Shown: positions 1 through 8,736, numbered from the stretch's first letter. The stretch is DNA of 64,000 nt from Truepera sp965215315 (GCA_965215315.1 CBDCDB010000008.1:1984001-2048000); one strand, 5' to 3'. Program-made: numbers and translations. The notes: generated by a model not told the origin, from the sequence alone.

Positions 1-75
1 ATGGATTTCACCGGTATCAAGGAGTGCAGCCACGTCCAGGCTGAGTTTGCTTACGTCGATGCCTACAAACGTCAT
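1..75 (-). CDS. IS110 transposase, N-terminal 25 residues (runs off window)
   Basis: Reading leftwards from the ATG at 75-73, the 25 codons are identical to the start of the 317-residue transposase of the two complete copies, including the GIDVSK motif that carries the first acidic residue of the RuvC-like DEDD domain. The rest lies left of the window. A GAGG-type ribosome site precedes the start on the minus strand. Confidence 0.85.
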   Translation of the reverse strand, partial: MTFVGIDVSKLSLDVAALLDTGEIH

Positions 76-315
76 CTCGTCCTCCAGCTTGGGTCCGGCT
101 CTAGGCCACCACCGCTCGCATACTTGCAGATCCGGCCTTAACGGCTCAGGATGCTGGTTCGGAGTCTTGGTGATGGGTTGAGCAGGCCTATCTCAGGTAC
201 GAGCTCAAACGCTCAGGTTCGGAGTCGGCCTTACTCTTGACCCGCACTCAACATACAAGTTCGGAGTTATTCTCACGTCCGGCACGCAAATCCTGTACTT
301 TCGGTGACTGACAAC
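76..315 (-). ncRNA. Candidate bridge RNA leader of IS110 copy 1
   Basis: This 5' non-coding leader is identical in all three copies. IS110-group elements are known to encode a bridge RNA in a long 5' non-coding end. The leader contains at 190-198 the sequence of the element's own terminal nonamer in complementary sense, plus three ACTCCGAAC motifs. RNA status is inferred from position and family. Confidence 0.4.
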
Positions 316-442
316 CGTCTCGAGGGTTGCGTTTTCGCTGTTTAAGCCTACGTGAGCGTTTTAGCCTCAGGCCCGCCTTACGCTTGTAAAAGCAAACCTG
401 GCAGAGACAAAAGAACCATCCCCGGAGAAACCTCGTACTCAG

Positions 443-518
443 ATTAAGTATTGTCTACGTGTGTGCTGGTCGGCATAACTTAAACTAAGAGCGTTGCTGA
501 CCAGATAATACCTGCTGT
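443..518. repeat. MITE-like repeat family 2, truncated copy
   Basis: Aligns with the right two-thirds of the repeats at 5769-5871 and 53453-53564: a GTGYGTGCYRGWCGG block, an AGAGCGT block and the terminal GATRATACCTGCTRT. The left third is missing because the IS110-type element abuts at 442, so that element probably inserted into this repeat. Confidence 0.6.
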
Positions 519-796
519 CAAACCCAAGAAGATTACAAAATGCGGGTTGATGTGATGCTGAGGCTTTACGCTGAAGTGCATAAGGCTAGCTAGTTTTACC
601 GGCAAGTGAGGCTCAAAGCTTCCTATTTTGGGCTCAGCACTCGTTTTTCAACCATAAATATGTTTACAATAGGCACACTCTATCCGCACTACGTTTCTAA
701 CGCCTCCGACCAACGGATAGTCAAATCACGTATGGGGGAGAGTCAAGCGTCTCAGCATAGTCTGGCGCAACACCTCTTCTCAACTTGGAGGAAAGA
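519..796. other. Intergenic leader before lipoprotein gene
   Basis: About 280 bases, AT-richer than the flanking genes. No open frame with credible coding character. The only clear signal is the ribosome site GGAGGAAAGA directly before the ATG at 797. It presumably holds the promoter of the downstream lipoprotein gene, but no confident -35/-10 pair was found. Confidence 0.4.
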
Positions 797-1759
797 ATGA
801 ACAGAATACTAAAACTATCTCCCCTGCTGCTAGCCGTCGTATTGTTCGGCTGCGGTGAGGGGGCCCCCGGTACCGGTACCGGTACTACCACTGGCGGTAC
901 TACGACCACTACAGGTGGTAGCACCGGGTCTCCTCCTCTCAACGAAGACGGCCTGCCACCTAGCGGCAGTTTCGGTGTAAGCGACACCCAGACCGGCCCG
1001 TTCCTGAGCGACGTCAATGGCACCATCACCAGTCCTTCTGACGAGAATGTGGTCAACGTAGCTGCGGGTGATACCTTTTACGCGCAGGTTGCCTACAGCG
1101 ACCCCGGTGGTATTTCGTCCGTTACTGTCAATATCGTCAACAGCAGCCCCGCCGGACTCCGCGCACCGCTCTCGAACGGTCAGTCGGTCGGCGGCTTTAC
1201 GTTAGGTGATGAGCTTACGGGTTGTGTGCTGGACGGCACGCAAACCACCGTAACGTGTGTTTATCCGATCGCTGTTGGTTCTGGAACACAGAATATTGAC
1301 GACCTAGACGGTGCCGATGGCGAGTTTGCTTACGTTTTCCGTACAGATGTAACAGACGCTGCTGGAAACGCTCCCGACAGATCACAGCGCGGCTATGTGG
1401 TGATCGGCGGTTCGAGCGGTGGCACGACCAGTGGCACGACCAGTGGCGGCAGCACGACCGGTAGCACGACGAGCGGTACAACCACTACAGGCGGAACCAC
1501 GAGCACACCAACGACGGGTACGACAACGGGCGGTACGACAACGACACCGACGACAACTGGAAGCACAACTGGTATACCTACTACAACGGGTGTTACCACC
1601 GGAACCACCACGACGGGTGGCACTAACGATGGTGGGACTGACAATGGTGGGACTGACGACGGCACGACTACGGGTGGTAGTACAACCGGAGGCAGCACGA
1701 CGGGAACAACTGGCGTACCCACGCCTACGACTGGTGGCGGTAGTTCGACAGGTCTATAA
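797..1759 (+). CDS. Lipoprotein with two-cysteine paralogous domain and Thr/Gly-rich tail
   Basis: A predicted 320-residue surface lipoprotein. The ATG at 797 is chosen over a TTG at 785 because GGAGGAAAGA ends right before it. Residues 1-19 form a lipoprotein signal ending in LFGC (Cys19). After a Thr/Gly linker, residues ~55-205 form a domain also present in the proteins at 3995 and 12258: it starts FGVS, contains VAAGDTFYAQV, NSSPAGL, a GFT-GC segment, an S/T-VTCVYPI segment and ends EFAYVFR...RGYV. Two cysteines (in GC and VTC) are conserved and could form a disulfide. Residues ~210-320 are almost only Thr, Gly and Ser, likely a flexible or glycosylated wall spacer. The gene stands alone, followed by a terminator. 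Function is unknown; I do not recognise the domain. Confidence 0.85.
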   Translation: MNRILKLSPLLLAVVLFGCGEGAPGTGTGTTTGGTTTTTGGSTGSPPLNEDGLPPSGSFGVSDTQTGPFLSDVNGTITSPSDENVVNVAAGDTFYAQVAYSDPGGISSVTVNIVNSSPAGLRAPLSNGQSVGGFTLGDELTGCVLDGTQTTVTCVYPIAVGSGTQNIDDLDGADGEFAYVFRTDVTDAAGNAPDRSQRGYVVIGGSSGGTTSGTTSGGSTTGSTTSGTTTTGGTTSTPTTGTTTGGTTTTPTTTGSTTGIPTTTGVTTGTTTTGGTNDGGTDNGGTDDGTTTGGSTTGGSTTGTTGVPTPTTGGGSSTGL

Positions 1760-1810
1760 CTACTTTAGCAGGACCGTTAAAGGTTGAGTTTAACCCCAAC
1801 TAGGTTGACA

Positions 1811-1838
1811 AGGCCCGCTGAAAGTTAGCGGGCCTTTG
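1811..1838 (+). terminator. Rho-independent terminator
   Basis: A perfect 9-bp stem, AGGCCCGCT (1811-1819) with AGCGGGCCT (1827-1835), 7-base loop, followed by a short T run. It ends the lipoprotein gene at 797-1759. Confidence 0.85.
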
Positions 1839-1898
1839 TCATTACTACTGAGCCTCGAGCTTTGCTCCCTAGCCGTTAAGCAGTAAACTGTAAAGAGC

Positions 1899-3716
1899 GT
1901 GAAGGTATACGAAAGAGATTCTCACAGGCTCGAGGGCTTTCGCGGCTACACCAGAGGTATCCTGAACCTGCTTGTCTTCATAGACCGGCTCTTCGGTATC
2001 GACACCCGTTCGCTGGCGCTGTTCCGCGTCGGTTTGTCGCTGGTGTTGCTCGACGAGCTGAGCGTCCGGGCACGTAATCTGAGCGCTTTTTATACCGATC
2101 AGGGCATTATGCCCCGGAGCTTCATCGCTGAAAATACCCAAAATCTCTGGAGCTTTTCGCTGCATTTGGCGAGCGGGTCGCCGTACTTCGAGGGGTTTTT
2201 ATTTTTCTGTGCGGTTATCGCAGCAGTAGCGCTCTTATTCGGTTATAAAACGCGGCTGGCAACGTTCGTTTCGTGGCTGCTGCTGGCGTCTCTTTTTGTG
2301 CGTAATCCGGAGGTGCAATCTTCCGGCGATATTTTAATGCTCTTGCTGCTCTTTTGGGGACTGTTCTTGCCGCTCAACCTGCACTGGTCGCTAGACCGCG
2401 CCCGCGCCACGAACGGCGCTGCCGTCCCGCTGCGCGTACTTTCTACCGCGACAGCGGCGGTTCTGGTGCAGGCGGCGCTCGTCTACCTGTTTGCCGCGCT
2501 GCTTAAAACCGGAGCGCCGTGGCATGACGGTACCGCCGTTTGGCTGGCGCTCAACTGGGATCAAGGGACGACGGCGCTGGGCCGCTCCCTGCTCAACTTT
2601 CCGTGGCTTCTTTCGCTCCTTACCCCGGTTGTCTTCTGGTTTGAACTGCTAGCGCCTATCGCGCTCTTTATACCCTTCTACACACCCGTCGTCAGGCTCA
2701 TCGTCGTGCCGCTGCTCGTGCTGATGCACCTTTCGTTTGCCGCGCTAATGGTACTAGCTACGTTTCCGTTCGTGTCTATCGTCTCGATCATGCCTTTTTT
2801 GCCACCGCGCTTCTGGAATCTGTTTGGCAGTAGCCGAGGTGAAGGCGTTACGATTTTTTACGATGGCGGTTGCAGCTTTTGTAACAAGCTGGTGCTGCTC
2901 ATCCGCACCTTTTTTATCTTGCCCCGAGCCAGCATTTTAGCGGCGCAAGAAGACGCGGCGGCTGAAGCGTTGATGAAAGTGCAAAACTCGTGGGTGGTGC
3001 AAACAGAGGGGGAGACCTATACCCGCGCGGCAGCCCTGAAGGTGCTTTTGCGGGCTTCGCCGGTGTTGTGGCCCTTGCACTACCTTTTTGCGCTCAAACC
3101 GATTTTACGCTTGTCCGACAATCTTTACGGCTTGATTGCGTCGCATCGTTCGGGCGCTTCGCGGACGCTGGGGTGGTTTGAGCCGCGTCCACTGCGCTGG
3201 AAGTTGCCGCTGATCGGGCAGGTCGCGGCGGGGCTGCTTCTCATCTACGTGGTAATGTGGAACTTAGCGGGTTACAGAAACTTCGCGGCCCCCTTCTGGC
3301 AGGTCGCCAACGTGCTACAAATTCACCAGTCGTGGGGGATGTTCGCGCCGTATCCGAAAGTTGACGACGGTTGGTTTGTGATTCCGGCAACCTTGCGAAA
3401 CGGCGAACGGATCGATGTGTTTCGGGCCCTCATTTCTCGAGACGGGGAGGAGGTGACGTGGGACAAACCCGCTTCGGTCGCCGCGAGGTTTCCCAACGTG
3501 CAGTGGCGCAAATACTTGGAGAATCTCGTTGCTAAACAAGATCCCGGTCGTTACCGCAACTTTGCGATCTACCTCTACAACGCCTGGAACAAATCGCAAC
3601 CTACGAGCCGAGAACTCGTCAAGCTCGACGTTTATTATATGGAGGAGAACAGCGAAAAGCTGGGGTCACCGCCGAAGAAGATCCATCTGTGGGAACACCG
3701 GTTTTCTGACGACTGA
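1899..3716 (+). CDS. HTTM-domain membrane protein with DUF393 (DCC) thiol domain
   Basis: A 605-residue multi-pass membrane protein. Residues ~30-300 resemble the HTTM family (horizontally transferred transmembrane domain, related to vitamin K-dependent gamma-carboxylases), with several hydrophobic segments and a YTDQG-type loop. Residues ~320-430 match the DUF393/DCC family, thiol-oxidoreductase-like proteins: the diagnostic FYDGGCSFC (CxxC-like, residues ~319-327) follows a short beta strand. Another membrane segment and a soluble ~120-residue tail follow. Start is GTG; a TAAACT box at about 1881-1886 suggests a near-leaderless transcript. HTTM-DCC fusions are seen in many bacteria but the substrate is unknown; a redox role in the envelope is inferred only. 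It is monocistronic. Confidence 0.8.
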   Translation: MKVYERDSHRLEGFRGYTRGILNLLVFIDRLFGIDTRSLALFRVGLSLVLLDELSVRARNLSAFYTDQGIMPRSFIAENTQNLWSFSLHLASGSPYFEGFLFFCAVIAAVALLFGYKTRLATFVSWLLLASLFVRNPEVQSSGDILMLLLLFWGLFLPLNLHWSLDRARATNGAAVPLRVLSTATAAVLVQAALVYLFAALLKTGAPWHDGTAVWLALNWDQGTTALGRSLLNFPWLLSLLTPVVFWFELLAPIALFIPFYTPVVRLIVVPLLVLMHLSFAALMVLATFPFVSIVSIMPFLPPRFWNLFGSSRGEGVTIFYDGGCSFCNKLVLLIRTFFILPRASILAAQEDAAAEALMKVQNSWVVQTEGETYTRAAALKVLLRASPVLWPLHYLFALKPILRLSDNLYGLIASHRSGASRTLGWFEPRPLRWKLPLIGQVAAGLLLIYVVMWNLAGYRNFAAPFWQVANVLQIHQSWGMFAPYPKVDDGWFVIPATLRNGERIDVFRALISRDGEEVTWDKPASVAARFPNVQWRKYLENLVAKQDPGRYRNFAIYLYNAWNKSQPTSRELVKLDVYYMEENSEKLGSPPKKIHLWEHRFSDD

Positions 3717-3994
3717 GTTGCGCTTTCTGTAGTGGTTTTTAAGACGAGCTACCTGGAGTCGGTCGAAAAACCGTAAACCTCTAAAGGTTGAGGGTCTCTC
3801 CGAGTCAGGTTCGGTATTCTGTGTTCCAGCTTTACTCGGGATCCAAACGACGTGGCACACAACCCAAAAATGTTCCAAATCTTGACGCTATACGCGGGCG
3901 TCAGTCTAAAATGATAAGGTCCGGCCCCTGAAGTATGTTGCAGACCTTATTTGGGTCGTGTGGGGGCACGCCCCGGTTTCAAGGAGTTGATTGT

Positions 3995-5659
3995 ATGCAC
4001 CATGTTCAACCGATGTTACGGCGTTTTTGGCCTCTCATTTTAGGAGCGCTGGCGCTGCTGCTCACAGCCTGTCCCGGCGTTTCCGGTGGTGGGAGTGGCG
4101 GCGGCGCACCGCAAATCTCGAGCTTCACAGCAAATCCAATGAATGTTATTTCGGGCGCTCCGGTCACGCTCAGCTGGACGATCACGGGTAGCGCGACGGG
4201 CCTGAGCATTGATAACAACGTCGGTGAGGTGATAGGCACCAACAAAATCGTCAATCCGACCGCGACGACGACCTACACCCTGACTGCGAGTAACGGCAGC
4301 GATACCGCGACCAAATCGGTCACAGTCACCGTAGACGGAACACAGCCTCCGCCCAGCGGCACCAAAACCGTTTCTTTCGGCGTAAGTAAAGATCAAGGCG
4401 GCCCCTTTACCGGCGACGGAAACGGCGGTATCTCAGCAGGTGATCCGCGTATCGTCAATGTAGCTGCGGGTGACACCTTTTACGCGTCGGTCTCGTACAG
4501 CGGCCCCGCACCGGTCACAGGCGTGACGATCTATATTGCCAACAGCAGTCCGCCGGGACTTATGGCCGACCTCGCAGTAAACACCAACGTCAAAGGGTTT
4601 ACCTTAGGCGAAGCGGTCGGCGGCTGTACAGTAGACGGCACACAACCTTCGGTGACGTGTATCTATCCGATTACGGTAGCTTCCGGCATCCCGAACATCA
4701 CCGGCTTGCCGGGTGTAAGTGGTGAGTTTGCCTATGTATTTCGGACACGTATCACGGATACAGCCGGGGGTGTTCCGTATGACGAGCCGCCGCGCGGCTA
4801 CGTGACGGTGGGCGGCAGCGCGGGTACGCCCCCGACAACACCCCCTACACCCGGCAACAGAGACCCGGAAGCGGCTTTTACAAACGTCCAAACGGCGTCC
4901 GACGCGACCGGCGTGACCTATAAGTTTAGTGCCGTGGATTCTTCCGACCCAGACGGGGACGCGCTCTCTTATGCGTGGAACTTTGGTGACGGCTCGAGCG
5001 CAACCACCCGCGACTTTACCAAGAAATATACAGCTTCCGACAATTACGAGGTGACGTTGACGGTTAAAGACAGTAAAGGTGGGTCGGACACCGAAACGAA
5101 AACACTGACCGTAGCGGTGCCGGGTAGCCCGCCGCCGCCCGTACCCACGACCTACAACCTTACGGTGACGCAAACGGGAGGCGGTAACGTCGTCGCCGAT
5201 CCCAAAGGTGAGAATTGCGGTATAGGCTGCGTCACCTACGCCGCCGGTACGGAAGTAACGCTGACGGCGAAGCCGGACAACGGCGCGAGTTTCTCCGGTT
5301 GGGGCGGTGCGTGTGCCGACGCCGGTACCTCGTCAACGTGTGAAGTCACGGTGGACAGCGCCAAAAATGTAACGGCGACCTTTACGGCGGCCTCAGCGAC
5401 GTATCAGCTTAGAGTGAGTCAGACAGGTCGCGGTAACGTCGGGGCAAAAGCGGCTGTAAAAGGCGCAAAATGTGAGTCCGGCCCGAATTTAGGTTGTACG
5501 ATCTATCCGGCAAATACAGCCGTAACGCTGACTGCTATCGGCGTCAATTCGACGTTTTTAGGGTGGGGGGGTGCCTGCGCCCCTTCAGGTACGTCGCCAA
5601 CTTGTCCGCTGACGCTGGACGGAAACAAGGACGTTATTGCCAACTTTAGTCAACCCTAG
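3995..5659 (+). CDS. Multidomain lipoprotein: Ig-like, paralogous domain, PKD, two bacterial repeats
   Basis: A 554-residue predicted surface lipoprotein. ATG 3995 is chosen because AAGGAG lies 8 bases upstream and the signal peptide then has normal length, ending in LTAC (Cys26); an in-frame ATG at 3935 would add 20 unlikely residues. Domain order: Ig-like sheet (~35-110, shared with the protein at 12258); the two-cysteine paralogous domain (~125-275, FGVS ... GYVTVGG); a PKD domain (~285-375, with SDPDGD and WNFGDGS); then two repeats of ~75 residues (~395-470 and ~480-553), each with paired cysteines and a GWGGAC motif, resembling divergent InlB B-repeats. The modular build suggests adhesion or cell-wall contact (inference). 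Followed by a hairpin at 5703-5743. Confidence 0.85.
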   Translation: MHHVQPMLRRFWPLILGALALLLTACPGVSGGGSGGGAPQISSFTANPMNVISGAPVTLSWTITGSATGLSIDNNVGEVIGTNKIVNPTATTTYTLTASNGSDTATKSVTVTVDGTQPPPSGTKTVSFGVSKDQGGPFTGDGNGGISAGDPRIVNVAAGDTFYASVSYSGPAPVTGVTIYIANSSPPGLMADLAVNTNVKGFTLGEAVGGCTVDGTQPSVTCIYPITVASGIPNITGLPGVSGEFAYVFRTRITDTAGGVPYDEPPRGYVTVGGSAGTPPTTPPTPGNRDPEAAFTNVQTASDATGVTYKFSAVDSSDPDGDALSYAWNFGDGSSATTRDFTKKYTASDNYEVTLTVKDSKGGSDTETKTLTVAVPGSPPPPVPTTYNLTVTQTGGGNVVADPKGENCGIGCVTYAAGTEVTLTAKPDNGASFSGWGGACADAGTSSTCEVTVDSAKNVTATFTAASATYQLRVSQTGRGNVGAKAAVKGAKCESGPNLGCTIYPANTAVTLTAIGVNSTFLGWGGACAPSGTSPTCPLTLDGNKDVIANFSQP

Positions 5660-5702
5660 CTTTCGCTGCGGCGGATTGCGTTAAGAAGGCGGTAAGGTCG
5701 AA

Positions 5703-5743
5703 GCCTCGAGCCCGCTCTTTTTGAGGGTGGGCTTGGGGCTGTT
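5703..5743 (+). terminator. Probable terminator hairpin
   Basis: Imperfect long stem: AGCCTCGAGCCCGCTC pairs with a mirror segment ending GGGCTTGGGGCT across a TTTTT loop, about 45 bases after the lipoprotein stop codon. The T-tract after it is weak (GTTT), so it may be a terminator or only an mRNA-stabilising hairpin. Confidence 0.5.
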
Positions 5744-5768
5744 TAACGCTTTCATACGGATGAGTCAT

Positions 5769-5871
5769 ATAGCACTCAAGCAGTTGAAGGCTACATTTAT
5801 CACCATAGAATGTACGTGCTAGACAGTTTAGATGAATGTGAGGGCGTCTGTTCCCCGATGATACCTGCTAT
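5769..5871. repeat. MITE-like repeat family 2, complete copy
   Basis: A 103-bp non-coding repeat related to the one at 53453-53564. It begins ATAGCA and ends GATGATACCTGCTAT, giving short terminal inverted repeats, and carries the shared GTACGTGCTAGAC and GGCGTCTG blocks inside. No clear target duplication is visible. It encodes no protein. Confidence 0.6.
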
Positions 5872-5996
5872 ACAAATCGCTGTGTGAAAATTACTTGTCT
5901 ATTCACTAGTCTCGCGTCCTAAACAGCAAAACGGCAGGGGTTTCCGTCAAGCGTTACTTCTTTTCATCTTTCCGGGTTGTAAAGTCGGGGTTCTAC

Positions 5997-6015
5997 ACTC
6001 CAAAACGCTTGGAGT
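5997..6015 (+). promoter_or_regulatory. 5' UTR inverted repeat before lipoprotein gene
   Basis: ACTCCAA and TTGGAGT form a perfect 7-bp inverted repeat around a 5-base centre, just before the ribosome site AAGGGAAGGA. It could be an operator or an mRNA hairpin controlling translation. Confidence 0.4.
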
Positions 6016-6033
6016 TAAGGGAAGGATTTAAAC

Positions 6034-6624
6034 ATGTTTAACTCACGTTTATCCGGGCTTTTAATCCTGGCGGTGGTCTTAGCGGGATGTGGTGGGGGTA
6101 CAACGACTAGACCACCGGCAGACCCACCGACCGAAGACGTTCCGCCGGAGTTTGAATGTACCTTCGAAGATCAAACGTTGCCGAGCTTAGAGGTTGCCGC
6201 AGGCGAAACCTGTGAGTTGACGCTCACGACGGTCACGGGAGCTGTGACGCTGGCTCCGGGTGCCACTTTGTATGCCTATATAGGTACGACGCTCGGCAGT
6301 GTTCAGGGTCAGGGTGCTGCAGAGGTCATTTTAGACGGCGTAGTTGTTGAAGGTGACGTTCAGCTCGAGGGAGGTAAGATTATCGATCTAATCGGTGCCA
6401 GCGACGTCGGTGGCAATCTGCAACTTGTGGGTAACAGTGGGGCTATTAACATGTCAGAAACCTCTGTCGAAGGTAACGTTCAGGTTTCGCAAAATACCGG
6501 TGGCGTTTCTATCGAGGAAACTTTCGTCGAGGGCAACCTGCTGTGTGAGGGGAACGATCCTGCGCCTGAAGGTATTGATAATACTGTGTCAGGCAGTAGA
6601 GAAGGACAGTGCAGCACCCTCTAG
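6034..6624 (+). CDS. Small lipoprotein with beta-helix-like repeats
   Basis: 196 residues. The first 19 form a lipoprotein signal ending in LAGC (Cys19), then a Pro/Thr linker. Residues ~60-180 consist of roughly 20-residue turns rich in Val, Gly and Asn (V-EGDVQLEGG, V-GGNLQLVGN, VEGNVQVSQN, VEGNLLCEGN), a spacing typical of a short right-handed beta-helix or bactofilin-like fold. Cysteines near residues 41, 53, 172 and 193 could form disulfides. The start ATG follows AAGGGAAGGA with good spacing. It is a single gene with its own leader, converging on the CHAT remnant. No specific function can be given; an exported structural or binding protein is likely. Confidence 0.75.
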   Translation: MFNSRLSGLLILAVVLAGCGGGTTTRPPADPPTEDVPPEFECTFEDQTLPSLEVAAGETCELTLTTVTGAVTLAPGATLYAYIGTTLGSVQGQGAAEVILDGVVVEGDVQLEGGKIIDLIGASDVGGNLQLVGNSGAINMSETSVEGNVQVSQNTGGVSIEETFVEGNLLCEGNDPAPEGIDNTVSGSREGQCSTL

Positions 6625-7453
6625 CTAAGCGCCGACAACGGTACGTTTGGGGTCGCCGATGACGGTGAAGGCGGCCCAGTAGTAGGGGTTGGGGTGGCTG
6701 CGGCGTACCTTGGGGCACCCCGGAGCGCTCTACCTACGCTCTCGCCGCTGTAAAGCCGCGTGTAGAGGGCGCGGATGAGCAGGGTCGTCTGCTCGTCTTT
6801 GACGAGCCAGCGGCTGGCGACGAGCGCAGGCGCGCCTGCGTGTAAAAAGCCGCGTGCCAGACCGAACTGTTCGTCGCCGACGCCCTGACCTGAAAGCGCA
6901 CTTTCACACGCCGACAAGATGACCGGAGCGGCGCGTAACCCGAGCGTATAGAGGTCGCGGGCGGTTAACCAACCGTCAACGAGGCGCAGTCCGGAGAAGA
7001 TGGGGTTGTCGGGCCGGTAGACGCCGTGCGTCGCCAGATGCAGGACGCCTGCGTGCGGCGCACGGGTAAAAAATGCGCTGAGCGTCGCAGCTTCTCCGAT
7101 AAATGTTTCAGCACCGCGTTCAGTCTGGGCAAGCTCTGCTATTGCAGCGACTTCGTCCTGGACACCTGGAATACTCTCGGTCGGGACGCCGAAAGCGACG
7201 CGTCCAGCTGCCGGGTGCTGCGGCCCGTTGCGGCAGTGCAGATAGACATCGGCTCGAGCGTCGCCCAGTCTCAGCGAAACGCTGAGTGAGTAGTCGTAAG
7301 GGTCAGGGACAGCCTGCTCGGTAACAGCTGCGCCGCTACAGGCACCAAGAAATGTGGCGAGAAGGGCAGAAGTGAAAGCGTGCCGAGGACAAGTTTGGTG
7401 CGAGCAGGGCGAGAGGTTTGAGGAAGGTAAGGCTGGGGGATAACGTGATGCAA
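6625..7453 (-). pseudogene. Decayed CHAT-domain protein (caspase-like)
   Basis: The minus strand encodes the catalytic half of a CHAT peptidase domain: a His motif (LATHG) and a Cys motif (LSACESA) in correct order, followed by GLARGFL-AGAPALVASRW. Near the end the frame must shift by one base at about 6710 to reach the family ending NPYYWAAFTVIGDP; the stop is then at 6625. Upstream the domain start is missing: a lipoprotein-like FLGAC segment (~7345) runs almost straight into the middle of the CHAT fold, and a run of 12 G lies further up at 7483-7494. CHAT proteins are caspase-like peptidases, often with TPR repeats, which are absent here. I read it as a remnant with at least one frameshift. 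Confidence 0.6.
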
Positions 7454-7752
7454 AATGAGGCCTCTCAGGAGTAGGGTGACGTGGGGGGGGGGGGTGAGCG
7501 GGTGTGCTTAGGGTTGTGCAGAGCGTTTTGGTCGAGGTCCGGGTTCCTTTCTTACGGACGTGCAGGGATGGGTTCGTTCTCAACTGATCTAAAGCTAAAC
7601 CGGCGTATCTCACAGAACTCTTACAGTCCGTTCGGCGTCTGTAGGGCGAGGCTTTTGCGCGTCTATCATCTCGCTAGACCCGGCCAACTTCGACGTGCCA
7701 GAGCCTAAAAACGTCATTCCCAACAAATCCTGAACGATTTTCTCCATCAGCT
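7454..7752. other. Non-coding stretch with G12 homopolymer
   Basis: About 300 bases between two decayed genes. The only notable signal is a run of 12 consecutive G residues at 7483-7494. Open frames across it look non-coding. No promoter or terminator was identified. Confidence 0.5.
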
Positions 7753-8736
7753 TCATAATGCGTTTTCATACATGCTGCTGGAGACCCTGTTGCTAGAGAC
7801 TTTGCCACTAGGTAGCGGACGCTGCACCCAGCGTGCTTGCGCCGCACTGAGTAGGGGCGTGTACCCTTTGCGGTGAAAGGCCAGGTAGCCGTCGGGTCTG
7901 ACCAACAAGGCGCTTCCGTCTTCAGCCCCAAGTTTGGTCTGAAAACGTTTCTTAAAGTCTGCCAGGATGGGGACGCCTGTTCCACTTTTGGGTGTGCCTT
8001 GACCAAGGACGCCGCAAACCGTGACTGCCTTGCCGAAATCTGTTTTTACGGTGTGACCGATTTCGGCGAGCGTTCTTTCCAAATCATCACCCACATGTTC
8101 GGAACCGATAAAGACGAAAAGCGTATATCCCAGCCCCAGCAACTCAAAAAGCCTCACGCGGTTCGGTGTGCTGGACGATTTGAAGCCGTCCGGGGTGGCA
8201 AGCTCGAGGTCAGGTACGCGGTCGCCTGCGCGGAGCGCGTCCGGGTTTGGTACATCACGCAAGTCGCCGCGCAACTCACCCCTGTCCCTAGCTGCGCCTT
8301 TGTAGCTGATACCGATGCCCGAAAGCCCTTTGGAGAGCGTTTTTTGAACGCCTTTTCGGGGTACAAGTGTGCGAACTAACAACTCTCTGGTTGCTCGGAG
8401 TGCCGGATTTTTAAGCAGTAAACTCCGCAAAATCCGGTCGCTCGTTTTAACCGCCCGTTCACCTACTGGACGCCGCTCCTGCTCAAAGGTCTCTAAGAGC
8501 GTTTCAGGCGCGTCACCCTTGACGACTAACGCGAGCTTCCAGGCCAGATTAAAGGTGTCCTGAATCCCGGTATTCATCCCCTGTCCGCCCGCCGGACTGT
8601 GAACATGGGCAGCGTCTCCGGCCAGAAATACCCGGTTTTTACGGTAGCTGCTCGCCAGCCGGATGCCTGAGCCCCAACGCGCCAGCCAGCGCGGGTCTTG
8701 CAGGGTCGGCCGGGTCGGTACCTTGACGCCATGACC
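7753..8736 (-). pseudogene. FAD-dependent monooxygenase (PheA/TfdB type), 5'-truncated
   Basis: The minus strand carries the C-terminal ~60% of a class A flavoprotein monooxygenase. The frame is open from 8736 and contains the FAD-ribityl motif GDAAHVHSPAGGQGMN (about 8550-8625), then the middle helix region and the C-terminal thioredoxin-like domain (RAGDRVPDLEL ... LLVRPDGYLAF). The N-terminal GXGXXG nucleotide-binding half is missing: an in-frame stop lies at 8737-8739 and an IS3 element starts at 8806. An internal ATG at 8577 could start a 274-residue product but it would lack FAD binding. Such enzymes hydroxylate aromatic substrates; this copy should be inactive. Loss of the 5' half together with the IS suggests an IS-associated deletion. 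Confidence 0.75.

Larger units (their letters stand above)
1..442 (-). mobile_element. IS110-family element, copy 1 (partial)
   Basis: The first ~315 bases are identical to the transposase start and 5' leader of the complete copies at 28977-30323 and 35794-37138. Bases 316-442 are the variable outer segment, close to the copy at 35794 and about 70% like the one at 28977. The outer end is CTCAG at 438-442; the expected target duplication would be ATTAAGTA at 443-450, but its partner lies outside the window. The element sits inside a 103-112 bp repeat whose remnant continues at 443-518. Confidence 0.85.
5660..6033. other. Intergenic region with hairpin, repeat and leader
   Basis: 374 bases between two lipoprotein genes. 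It holds the hairpin at 5703-5743, the complete repeat at 5769-5871 and a leader with an inverted repeat at 5997-6015. A TACACT box at 5994-5999 is a possible -10 element. No coding frame is supported. Confidence 0.6.

Noticed and set aside
1393..1722. Long minus-strand frame of Val/Pro repeats inside the Thr/Gly tail gene
   Set aside because: Shadow of the low-complexity GGT/ACC codons of the lipoprotein; no start signal and no family.
1430..1755. Possible tandem DNA repeat or CRISPR-like array
   Set aside because: Units are irregular 12-30 base variants of Thr/Gly codons and stay in frame; no conserved repeat-spacer pattern.
7873..8379. 168-residue plus-strand frame opposite the flavin monooxygenase
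   Set aside because: No recognisable motif; mirrors conserved coding sequence on the minus strand.
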